From Marinobacter sp. THAF197a (lineage in GTDB: Bacteria > Pseudomonadota > Gammaproteobacteria > Pseudomonadales > Oleiphilaceae), in NCBI RefSeq assembly GCF_009363275.1, contig NZ_CP045324.1:2108001-2172000 (forward strand): a stretch of DNA of 64,000 nucleotides, read 5' to 3'. The notes beneath the pieces are model-generated. The model had not been told where the DNA came from. It did no database searches and saw only the letters and a program-made list of their open reading frames with translations. This document shows positions 1-5,725 of this stretch, one piece after another. The stretch's first letter is position 1, and each line of letters starts with the position of its first letter. The position numbers were made by a program, and so were the translations under genes.

Positions 1-894
1 AAGTCTGCTGAGCCGGCTGCCGGTATACAGGAAAAACAACAAAATCAGCGACGTTCCCAACATGACCCATTGATCAAATTGCAGAATTCGCTCATGGACT
101 GGAAGCGGCTGTAGCAACGCAGAAATTCCGAGTATTCCGAGCAGATTGAAAATATTGCTACCCAGGATATTCCCAATAGCAACATCGGCATGTCGGCGAA
201 ATGCCGCGATTACCGAGATCGAAAGCTCCGGCAGAGACGTACCAACCGCAACAAGGGTCAAACCTATTACAGCTTCTGAGACACCAAGCGACTCGGCTAT
301 TCCCACGGCCCCCTTTAAAAGCACTTGTGAGCCGACGATCAAAAGGAACAAACCCAGCACAACCGCCATGACTATCCACAGCGTTGTTTTTGGTAGAGAA
401 GTAACCTCCTCCCCTTCAGCTATGTGTAACCCTGCAGAAGGTGCCTCCCCAAGGCGCTCGGTCCAATAAGCCCAGATCAGAAAAGCGGCGAGCGCCAAAA
501 GGAATATAGCAGCATCAGACCTTACCAAAGCATCCCCACCGACAAGAACAATAAACAACAAGCTAGCCGCGACAACCGTGACACCATCACGCCGCAGTAC
601 GAGCGGCTTGACAGCAAGAGGCGTAATCAGCGCGCATAAGCCCAGAATTAACAGGATGTTACTGATATTGCTTCCCACAACGTTACCGATTGCGATGTCA
701 GGCCGCTCACTAAGAGCAGCCTCAACTGAGACCACCAGCTCTGGCGCAGACGTACCGAAACCGACAATTAACAAGCCGCTGAGCAAAGGAGAAATGCCCA
801 GCCTATTTGCGGCTGCCAAAGATCCTCTGATAAGCGCTTCACCGCCACTAGTCAGAAGCAATACTCCGATAGCGACGAACAGCAGGTTCAGCAT
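1..894 (-). CDS. Calcium/sodium antiporter, CaCA family (partial, C-terminus outside window)
   Basis: The product is an inner-membrane cation exchanger of the YrbG/K+-dependent Na+/Ca2+ exchanger type. The frame opens with ATG at 894 and stays open for 298 codons to the window edge; YrbG-like proteins are only slightly longer, so just the last part is missing. Both inverted alpha repeats are present. The first has GFGTSAPELVVS followed by GNVVGSNISNILLILG; the second has VAVGTSLPELSIS followed by GNILGSNIFNLLGILG. These acidic and Asn/Ser-rich segments form the ion site in the family. Hydrophobic helices surround them and a polar loop separates the halves. The gene starts 58 bases beyond the last integron core site, so it is either the chromosomal flank of the cassette array or, less likely, the next cassette. 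Confidence 0.9.
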   Translation of the reverse strand, partial: MLNLLFVAIGVLLLTSGGEALIRGSLAAANRLGISPLLSGLLIVGFGTSAPELVVSVEAALSERPDIAIGNVVGSNISNILLILGLCALITPLAVKPLVLRRDGVTVVAASLLFIVLVGGDALVRSDAAIFLLALAAFLIWAYWTERLGEAPSAGLHIAEGEEVTSLPKTTLWIVMAVVLGLFLLIVGSQVLLKGAVGIAESLGVSEAVIGLTLVAVGTSLPELSISVIAAFRRHADVAIGNILGSNIFNLLGILGISALLQPLPVHERILQFDQWVMLGTSLILLFFLYTGSRLSRL

Positions 895-951
895 GATTGT
901 GATCTTCCGGTTGTGAACTTAATAAAAATTGGGTGGATCAGCCTGGACTGC

Positions 952-1029
952 TGTTAACGCACGGCTCACGCGCCGGTTTGGAGCCGCAAAGCGGCGGAAA
1001 ATCGGTCGCTGTGCAGCCGATTGTTAAAC
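952..1029 (-). repeat. attC site of cassette 5 (after AlbA_2 gene)
   Basis: On the minus strand it begins with inverse core GTTTAAC (1029-1023) and ends with core GTTAACA (958-952). The inner arms CGGCTGCAC and GTGAGCCG pair with one unpaired base, the extrahelical base typical of attC bottom strands. A second stem, CCGCCGC/GCGGC, lies in the centre. The terminal core deviates from GTTRRRY, as expected if the right half comes from flanking chromosome. Confidence 0.85.
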
Positions 1030-1031
1030 CA

Positions 1032-1778
1032 TCAGTGTATGATTTTTCTTATAACTTGTTTTTTAGAAGAGATGATTTCGTATAAGAAATCTCGATAGTC
1101 ATTATCCCCAGCAAACTCCATGATCTCCCTCATAAATGAATCACTATCGAGTAGATCTTCATATTCCAACTTATCGACGTACTCGCATAGCGTTTTTAAT
1201 TGCTCCAAATGGTGCGTGAGCTCCAGAGTTGGTGTAGACGAATACTCTGTGTCAATTCTGGCATTAATCAACTGCTCTAACTGCTCGCGGTTAGCCGGAA
1301 TTGATTCAGTTCCATTTCGGACATACGCAACGTTGGATTGAATGCCAGAACCTTCTTTGAGCGCTAGCAAAGGCAAAATTTTCTCTGAATACTCAACCAT
1401 GATTACTTGGAAATTTTTACCTTCCAGTGACGGTTCTGCCTTATCGTATGAGAAATTGAATAGCTCGTAATTTAGCTGCTCTGGAACAAACTTCCTCAAC
1501 TTCTTGTTGAGATCAGCCCTGTCTTGAAGCTTTTCTAACCCCTTAGAGCTAAACTCGCCACTTTGCTCCTCTGTGACACCAAGAACAATAGCACCCCCGC
1601 CAGAGTTCCCCATTGCTAGTATATGCTTTGCCACATGCTCAAATTTAGGCCATTCCGCCTTAAAATCTAAGTAATCAGTTTCACCAATGTTTTCTTTGAG
1701 CACCTGACTCAAAAAAGCACGGGTTGGCTTTTCAAAGAACTGTCGAAACAGCTCATGCTGATTTTTCTTTAAACTCAT
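1032..1778 (-). CDS. AlbA_2 (Schlafen-type) domain protein, cassette-borne
   Basis: A 248-residue protein. Residues about 30-70 read ETDYLDFKAEW, then AKHILAMGNSGGGAIVLGV, the signature of the AlbA_2 putative DNA-binding domain (Schlafen group): an E-x-x-x-x-FK start followed by an N-(S/T)-x-GG-x-(I/L)-x-x-G loop. A later segment, AYVRNGTESIPANREQL, matches the domain's closing R-x-G motif. The C-terminal 80 residues are acidic and helical with no recognised domain. The gene fills integron cassette 5, and its stop codon sits three bases before the attC inverse core. No clear ribosome binding site precedes the ATG, which is common for cassette genes read from an upstream promoter. Base use is visibly more AT-rich than the chromosomal neighbours. 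A regulatory or defence role is possible but only inferred from the domain. Confidence 0.85.
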   Translation of the reverse strand: MSLKKNQHELFRQFFEKPTRAFLSQVLKENIGETDYLDFKAEWPKFEHVAKHILAMGNSGGGAIVLGVTEEQSGEFSSKGLEKLQDRADLNKKLRKFVPEQLNYELFNFSYDKAEPSLEGKNFQVIMVEYSEKILPLLALKEGSGIQSNVAYVRNGTESIPANREQLEQLINARIDTEYSSTPTLELTHHLEQLKTLCEYVDKLEYEDLLDSDSFMREIMEFAGDNDYRDFLYEIISSKKQVIRKIIH

Positions 1779-1809
1779 ATTAGATCTCGATGCCGACAGT
1801 TCTCTACCT

Positions 1810-1887
1810 GTTTAACGCCCGCCATAAACGGCGCGAGGAACGAGCGTCCGGCGACCGAAGGGAGCGAATTTAATGGCCTGGTTATAT
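1810..1887 (-). repeat. attC site of cassette 4
   Basis: The minus strand runs from inverse core ATATAAC (1887-1881) to core GTTAAAC (1816-1810). Arms GCCATTAAA and TTTATGGC pair with one extrahelical base, and the 3' end GGCGGGCGTTA resembles the end of Vibrio cholerae repeats. The stop codon of the upstream cassette gene lies inside the inverse core. Confidence 0.88.
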
Positions 1888-2223
1888 GTTGGCATGTTGC
1901 AGCTCCAGAATACCGAAAGCCGCTAGCGCCGAGATACCCACGCTGCAACCCAGGCCAAGGATGATAATTTGAATCTGCCATCTCTTGAACGTTGACACCT
2001 GATAAACAGATGGCACCAGACATGCAGCTGACAGAGAAACTACCAATGTCAAAAAAATAAAAGGATACTGAATTTTCGTGCCATCGCCATAAACCTGCAT
2101 TACAAGGGAGACCGCAATGGCCGATAGCGCGATCAATGACAATTCCACACAATGCCAGACGCGCTTCCATTTCCTGCCTTCAGGTTCTCTGTACCACTGG
2201 ATCTTTTCAGGCAACGTCTTCAT
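1882..2223 (-). CDS. Small cassette membrane protein of unknown function
   Basis: A 113-residue protein. After a charged N-terminus rich in Lys, Arg and Trp (residues 1-25), three hydrophobic segments follow: SLIALSAIAVSLVMQV, PFIFLTLVVSLSAACLV and a third near residues 85-105 ending ALAAFGILEL. It is therefore likely a small inner-membrane protein with three helices. The gene fills integron cassette 4. Its ATG at 2223 is 21 bases after the cassette boundary and its TAA is embedded in the attC inverse core, so coding sequence and recombination site overlap. I do not recognise a family. Small membrane proteins of this kind are frequent in marine integron cassettes. Confidence 0.72.
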   Translation of the reverse strand: MKTLPEKIQWYREPEGRKWKRVWHCVELSLIALSAIAVSLVMQVYGDGTKIQYPFIFLTLVVSLSAACLVPSVYQVSTFKRWQIQIIILGLGCSVGISALAAFGILELQHANI

Positions 2224-2237
2224 GGCTCACTCTGCAC

Positions 2238-2321
2238 ATATAACGCTGCCAGCACGCGCGCCTTTGTAGTGGAGGCGAAGCCGCAACGAAAAAGGCGTCG
2301 CTGTGCCTGGCCTGGTTAAGG
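2238..2321 (-). repeat. attC site of cassette 3
   Basis: The minus strand runs from inverse core CCTTAAC (2321-2315) to core GTTATAT (2244-2238). Arms GCCAGGCAC and GTGCTGGC pair with one extrahelical G. A central stem-loop is formed by GGCGAAGCCGC and its surroundings. Confidence 0.85.
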
Positions 2322-2364
2322 GCCGTTCACCCGTTTTTTGATTGTGGCACCCAGTGCCGAATGC

Positions 2365-2574
2365 CTACTTCCGATACCTTGCAGGAACTTGACCCATTGC
2401 GCCAGGAACCAGAACACCGAATGGACGGAAGCTGTCCGATGAATGCGTCGAATTGCCCCACGACTTGAACACCAAACTACCAGCCAAAACCACTGCCCAA
2501 CTAAGGGCTGTTTTCTGCCTGCCGGCAACCACAAAAATTGCAGCTAAACACACAACCAAAGAACACCGGGGCAA
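2365..2574 (-). CDS. Possible small membrane protein in cassette 3 (weak)
   Basis: Cassette 3 has one modest open frame on the array strand, 69 residues if it starts at the TTG four bases inside the cassette boundary. It has two hydrophobic stretches, VVCLAAIFVVAG and LSWAVVLAGSLVF, then a Gly/Pro-rich tail ending ARYRK. No ribosome binding site or known family is visible. The same frame continues upstream through the preceding attC site, so its openness may be partly chance. It could equally be a non-coding cassette. Confidence 0.3.
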   Translation of the reverse strand: MPRCSLVVCLAAIFVVAGRQKTALSWAVVLAGSLVFKSWGNSTHSSDSFRPFGVLVPGAMGQVPARYRK

Positions 2575-2577
2575 GGC

Positions 2578-2666
2578 CTTTAACGCTGAGGTAACCGGCG
2601 CCGGAGCGCAGCGGAGGGAACCAAAAGCGGTACGCTTTTGGCGTCCGGTTGACCGCCTGGTTAATG
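2578..2666 (-). repeat. attC site of cassette 2
   Basis: The minus strand runs from inverse core CATTAAC (2666-2660) to core GTTAAAG (2584-2578). Arms GGTCAACCGG and CCGGTTACC pair with one extrahelical base. A long central hairpin, CCAAAAGCG/CGCTTTTGG, is visible. Confidence 0.85.
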
Positions 2667-2781
2667 GCCGTTCACCACCGTGGTTGAGCCTGGAAACCCA
2701 GACCGCATGCCCTCTCCCGGACAGCTTGCACCAACTCGACGGATGGTGAAAGGAACCAGAACGCAAAGGCTACCGGCCCGA

Positions 2782-2958
2782 TTACCGTTTAAGACGGACG
2801 GCCCCACGACTGGGGCACGCCATGAATACCAACGCTACTGGCCATTGTGGCAACCAAACCAGACAGCGAAGATTCCGGGCTTGGCGATCACCAGAGTGAG
2901 CGGGCTTTACAACCAACGTCGGTGCCAAGACCTTTGCACCGCCCCAGCAAAAACTCAT
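2782..2958 (-). CDS. Possible 58-residue peptide in cassette 2 (weak)
   Basis: The only ATG-started frame of note in cassette 2 on the array strand. The ATG is 18 bases inside the cassette and the frame runs 58 codons to TAA at 2784-2782. The peptide is basic, with one hydrophobic patch (VWLPQWPVALVFMA) and no recognisable family. No strong ribosome binding site precedes it. The rest of the cassette, about 115 bases to its attC, looks non-coding. Treat this as a candidate only. Confidence 0.22.
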   Translation of the reverse strand: MSFCWGGAKVLAPTLVVKPAHSGDRQARNLRCLVWLPQWPVALVFMACPSRGAVRLKR

Positions 2959-2969
2959 GAATGCCGGGC

Positions 2970-3043
2970 CAATAACGCCTCAATAACCGGCGCGCGGTAG
3001 CGCGTCCGGCGCCGAAGGCGCGAAGTTAATTGACTTGTTATGT
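2970..3043 (-). repeat. attC site of cassette 1
   Basis: The minus strand runs from inverse core ACATAAC (3043-3037) to core GTTATTG (2976-2970). Arms CAATTAAC and GTTATTG pair with one extrahelical T. A GC-rich central stem (GCGCCTTCGGCGC) follows. The stop codon of the cassette 1 gene lies inside the inverse core. Confidence 0.86.
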
Positions 3044-3460
3044 GGCGAGTATCTCATACCCATACCTATTTTCTATTGGGGCTGCCACATGCTCCTTACC
3101 CGTTACATCTACTGCTAGAGCATTGCAGATTAGATACAACTCTTTACTGCTCAATTCGGGAGCCAAAAAAGTGAATGTAAGTGCTGGAACATAACTAGCT
3201 TCCACTCCCTGCGAGGCCAGCATTGAGTCAAAATGTTCATTTAACCCGAGAAGTGATTTTTTAAGAACAGCCTCATGCTTTAGCCCGGCCGGTTCAATTG
3301 TAGCGCTTCGAATATTGATGTTTATGCAGCTAACACCAGACTCCAAAGCTGCACGGTACAGCCATGTACTTTTGTAATCTCCCTCGATCCAGCCAAGCGT
3401 GCTCATATATGAGTCTGCAAGGTTATGGACAAAAGACTTTATGAGTTTGATTCGAGGCAC
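3038..3460 (-). CDS. Hypothetical cassette protein, 140 residues
   Basis: A GTG start at 3460 is preceded by AAAGGA at a suitable distance, and the stop lies inside the attC core. The protein is soluble-looking with alternating helices and no signal peptide or transmembrane helix. Stretches such as SCININIRSATIEP and YVPALTFTFLAPEL suggest beta strands in an alpha/beta fold. I do not recognise the family. It occupies the first cassette of the array on its strand, the position nearest a would-be attI site and promoter and so usually the best expressed, although no integrase or attI can be confirmed. Confidence 0.72.
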   Translation of the reverse strand: MPRIKLIKSFVHNLADSYMSTLGWIEGDYKSTWLYRAALESGVSCININIRSATIEPAGLKHEAVLKKSLLGLNEHFDSMLASQGVEASYVPALTFTFLAPELSSKELYLICNALAVDVTGKEHVAAPIENRYGYEILAT

Positions 3461-3482
3461 AATATTCCTTTAGCCACATAAC

Positions 3483-3999
3483 AGCTGGTTCAACAACAAA
3501 TGACATTTATCACCCAAACGCTTATCCGCATCGACCAGAGTGCCACCCATATTTTTTATCTTTAATTTCAAATGCTTGGAATTTTTACTGCCACCACTAA
3601 GTAGAGCATAACCGCAAAAAAATCCATTTTTGTGCAGACGACTCGTTCGATTACTTCGCTTATGAGACTAACTATTTCATAACTTTCATAGACTTGTAAG
3701 CCCAGCTAGTGAAGATTTATGAAGTTTTTCGACTTTTGTCGTTGATATACGTGGGACAAACAAACTCACCCGAAGCCATTTGAGAACTCCCCCGGCGCAA
3801 TGTCCGCTTTTGTTTAAAATTGCCCAAACCTTCACCGAGACTGTCTTCGGCTCTCTTCTACTACAGGCACTGACCGCCTTGCATGTGACTGGAAAGTCCC
3901 GCTCGTTCTTCCGAAAACTCCCCAGCCACAGGTAGCTCTGGATCCAGGTCCGAAAGTCCCAGTCGATCTCGACGCGCTGGCGCTTGATCAAACGTCAAT
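3483..3999. other. Gene-free stretch upstream of cassette array
   Basis: About 500 bases between the first cassette and a LysR gene. This is where attI and a divergent integrase gene would be expected. I see no integrase motif in either strand, only short open frames without ribosome binding sites or recognisable domains. The sequence up to the first core (3482-3476) lacks a partner inverse core, so it is not an attC. It may be an eroded attI or plain chromosomal flank. Confidence 0.5.
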
Positions 4000-4896
4000 C
4001 TATCCAACCTGCTGCGCAATACGCGGCGCTGCGAAGTCAATAAACGCACGCAGTTTCTGCGGAATCAGAGCTCGCTGCTCATAGACAAACTGAACAGGCA
4101 AAGGCGCCGGTTCCCAGGGCTGCAAGATCGCTTCCAGGCGCCCGGCTTTTATTCCGGGTGCTGCTTGATAAGACAGCACCCGAGTGATGCCGAGGCCGGC
4201 CTCTGCGGCGTCAAGGGCGGCTTCGGCTGTATTCACGTGAAGGCGTGCGTTGACGGGAATCCGGAGTGTCTTTCCTGCCGCTTCGAAACTCCAGGCGTGA
4301 TCCGCTAAAAACTGGTCGAAGACGATGCACGGCGCCCCCTCAAGGTCGTCTGGCGCTTTGGGTTCACCGTGGGTCTCGAGATATGACCGGCTTGCACAAA
4401 CGATACGACGCACCTCCCCTACCTTACGTGCAATCAGGCCGCTGTCCGGCAGTGGCCCAATTCGAACGGCCATATCGATATGTTCCTCACTGAGGCTGAC
4501 TGGCCGGTCGATAAGCTGCAGCCGAACGTTGATGTCTGGATAGCACTGCAGAAACTCTGTGACCACCGGCAGTACGTGCATACGCCCGAAGACAATCGGT
4601 GCCGTTAGGGTCAATGTTCCTTTAGGCGCTGCAAATTCGCCTGAGGCCCCACGCTCTATTTCTGCAACGTCGTCGAGAATTCTGCGGCATGCTGCCACGT
4701 AGGCAATTCCGGTATCCGTCAACGTCAATCCACGGGGAGAACGCAGCACCAACTCGGCATTCAGGTCGGTTTCCAGCTCGGATATCCGTCGACTAACGGT
4801 CGCAACAGGCATTCCCAGAGCCTTTGCGCCCGATGAGATGCTGCCCTTATCAACCACTTTCACAAGCATGGCCATCGTTTTCAGTCGGTCAGGCAT
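4000..4896 (-). CDS. LysR-family transcriptional regulator
   Basis: A cytoplasmic DNA-binding regulator of about 298 residues. The N-terminal winged HTH reads LKTMAMLVKVVDKGSISSGA, then VATVSRRISELE. The C-terminal co-inducer domain follows, with motifs GTLTLTAPIVFGR and HIDMAVRIG typical of the LysR subgroup that controls neighbouring oxidoreductase genes. I take the ATG at 4896, which has GAGAGG upstream, rather than the in-frame codon at 4938, because the latter would place a dyad operator inside the gene. It is transcribed divergently from a glutathione S-transferase gene and a fused oxidoreductase, its probable targets. The effector is unknown. Confidence 0.9.
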   Translation of the reverse strand: MPDRLKTMAMLVKVVDKGSISSGAKALGMPVATVSRRISELETDLNAELVLRSPRGLTLTDTGIAYVAACRRILDDVAEIERGASGEFAAPKGTLTLTAPIVFGRMHVLPVVTEFLQCYPDINVRLQLIDRPVSLSEEHIDMAVRIGPLPDSGLIARKVGEVRRIVCASRSYLETHGEPKAPDDLEGAPCIVFDQFLADHAWSFEAAGKTLRIPVNARLHVNTAEAALDAAEAGLGITRVLSYQAAPGIKAGRLEAILQPWEPAPLPVQFVYEQRALIPQKLRAFIDFAAPRIAQQVG

Positions 4897-4931
4897 AGCG
4901 TATCGAGCCTCTCTGTGGGTTCCTCTCAAGC

Positions 4932-4948
4932 TTTCCAATAAATGGAAA
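4932..4948. promoter_or_regulatory. Candidate LysR operator, inverted repeat
   Basis: A perfect 6-5-6 dyad, TTTCCA-ATAAA-TGGAAA, lies in the divergent region between the LysR gene and the GST gene. Its position 36 bases upstream of the regulator start suits autoregulation and divergent control. Assignment to this regulator is inferred from position only. Confidence 0.5.
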
Positions 4949-5061
4949 TCAAGGTTCCAAAATTACCGCCTACTGCATGTTTATGGAAAACCTTACCCTT
5001 GATGAGCAACAAATGCCATGCCGCCAAAAACGGTCAATGTCTCATCCGAAGGAATCTGACT

Positions 5062-5709
5062 ATGAATACGAACTTCCCTACACACGCTGCCCCCATAAAG
5101 CTCTATCGACACCCGAAATCCGGTCACTGCCATCGCGTTGAACTCATGATGGCTCTGCTCGATCTTCCCTACCAGGCGATTGATCTTGATATGGCAAATG
5201 GCGCGCATAAGGCGCCGTCGTTTTTAGCCATGAGTCCTTTTGGTCAGGTGCCTGCCATCGATGACAATGGCGTCACCCTCTGTGACTCCAACGCCATCCT
5301 GATCTACCTGGTGAAATCCTACCCCACAGGCTACAACTGGCTGCCGGAGAGCCCGGAAGCCGCTGCGGAAGTCCAGCGCTGGCTGTCGGTCGCCCCCGGG
5401 GAGATTGCCCACGGGCCTTGTGCAGCGCGGCTGGTCACGGTGTTCAATGCGCCTCTGGATCACGAGCATGCCAAGGCTGCTGCCCATCGGTTGTTTGCGG
5501 TGATGGAACAAACGCTGAAGGTTCGTGATTTCCTCGCGGGCTCCGCGATTACGATTGCCGATGTGGCGGGCTATAGCTACATCGCTCATGCGCCGGAAGG
5601 TGGTGTGAGCCTTGAAGGTTACCCATCGATCCGGGCCTGGCTGAAAAGAATCGAAAGCCAGGAGCGTTTTGTTGGCATGGCCCGCACTCCGCTACCTGAA
5701 GCCGGCTGA
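5062..5709 (+). CDS. Glutathione S-transferase family protein
   Basis: A cytoplasmic protein of 215 residues. The N-terminal thioredoxin-like domain (IKLYRHPKSGHCHRVELMMA) has the family's cis-Pro segment FGQVPAIDDN and the glutathione-binding SNAILIYL pattern following CD. The C-terminal helical domain carries FLAGSAITIADVAGYSY, the usual GST N-capping motif. The start is the ATG at 5062, with AAGGA upstream; an earlier in-frame start would add about 40 atypical residues. The gene is 16 bases from the downstream fused oxidoreductase and is very probably cotranscribed with it. It likely conjugates glutathione to an electrophile or acts as a glutathione-dependent reductase under control of the divergent LysR protein. 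Confidence 0.9.
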   Translation: MNTNFPTHAAPIKLYRHPKSGHCHRVELMMALLDLPYQAIDLDMANGAHKAPSFLAMSPFGQVPAIDDNGVTLCDSNAILIYLVKSYPTGYNWLPESPEAAAEVQRWLSVAPGEIAHGPCAARLVTVFNAPLDHEHAKAAAHRLFAVMEQTLKVRDFLAGSAITIADVAGYSYIAHAPEGGVSLEGYPSIRAWLKRIESQERFVGMARTPLPEAG

Positions 5710-5725
5710 CCAGGAGGATGCTCGA

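Larger units (their letters stand above)
952..3482 (-). mobile_element. Integron gene-cassette array without integrase (CALIN), five cassettes
   Basis: Read on the minus strand, five segments each end in an attC-like imperfect palindrome of 74-89 bp. Cutting after the G of each GTT core gives cassettes 3481-2976, 2975-2584, 2583-2244, 2243-1816 and 1815-958. The core at the start of each cassette is complementary to the inverse core at its own end: GTTATGT with ACATAAC, GTTATAT with ATATAAC, and GTTAAAC with GTTTAAC are perfect, and the other two pairs match at 6 of 7 bases. That is expected of cassettes excised and reinserted as circles. All three clear cassette genes lie on the same strand. 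No tyrosine integrase is encoded on either side within view, which fits a CALIN. Confidence 0.88.

Noticed and set aside
1775..2170. Minus-strand 131-codon frame across attC and cassettes 4/5
   Set aside because: It crosses a cassette boundary and overlaps the better-supported 113-residue gene in another frame.
2680..3000. Plus-strand 106-codon frame across cassette 2
   Set aside because: It runs into attC sequence, opposes the array direction and shows no ribosome binding site or domain. It is more likely chance.
3503..3680. Minus-strand open reading ending at the array boundary, 49 codons without a good start
   Set aside because: Only a 27-codon ATG frame results, and Lys/Asn-rich composition matches the local AT-rich sequence. 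There is no support as a gene.
3686..3991. Minus-strand 101-codon frame next to the LysR gene
   Set aside because: No ribosome binding site, no family resemblance and no integrase motif; kept only as part of the gene-free stretch.
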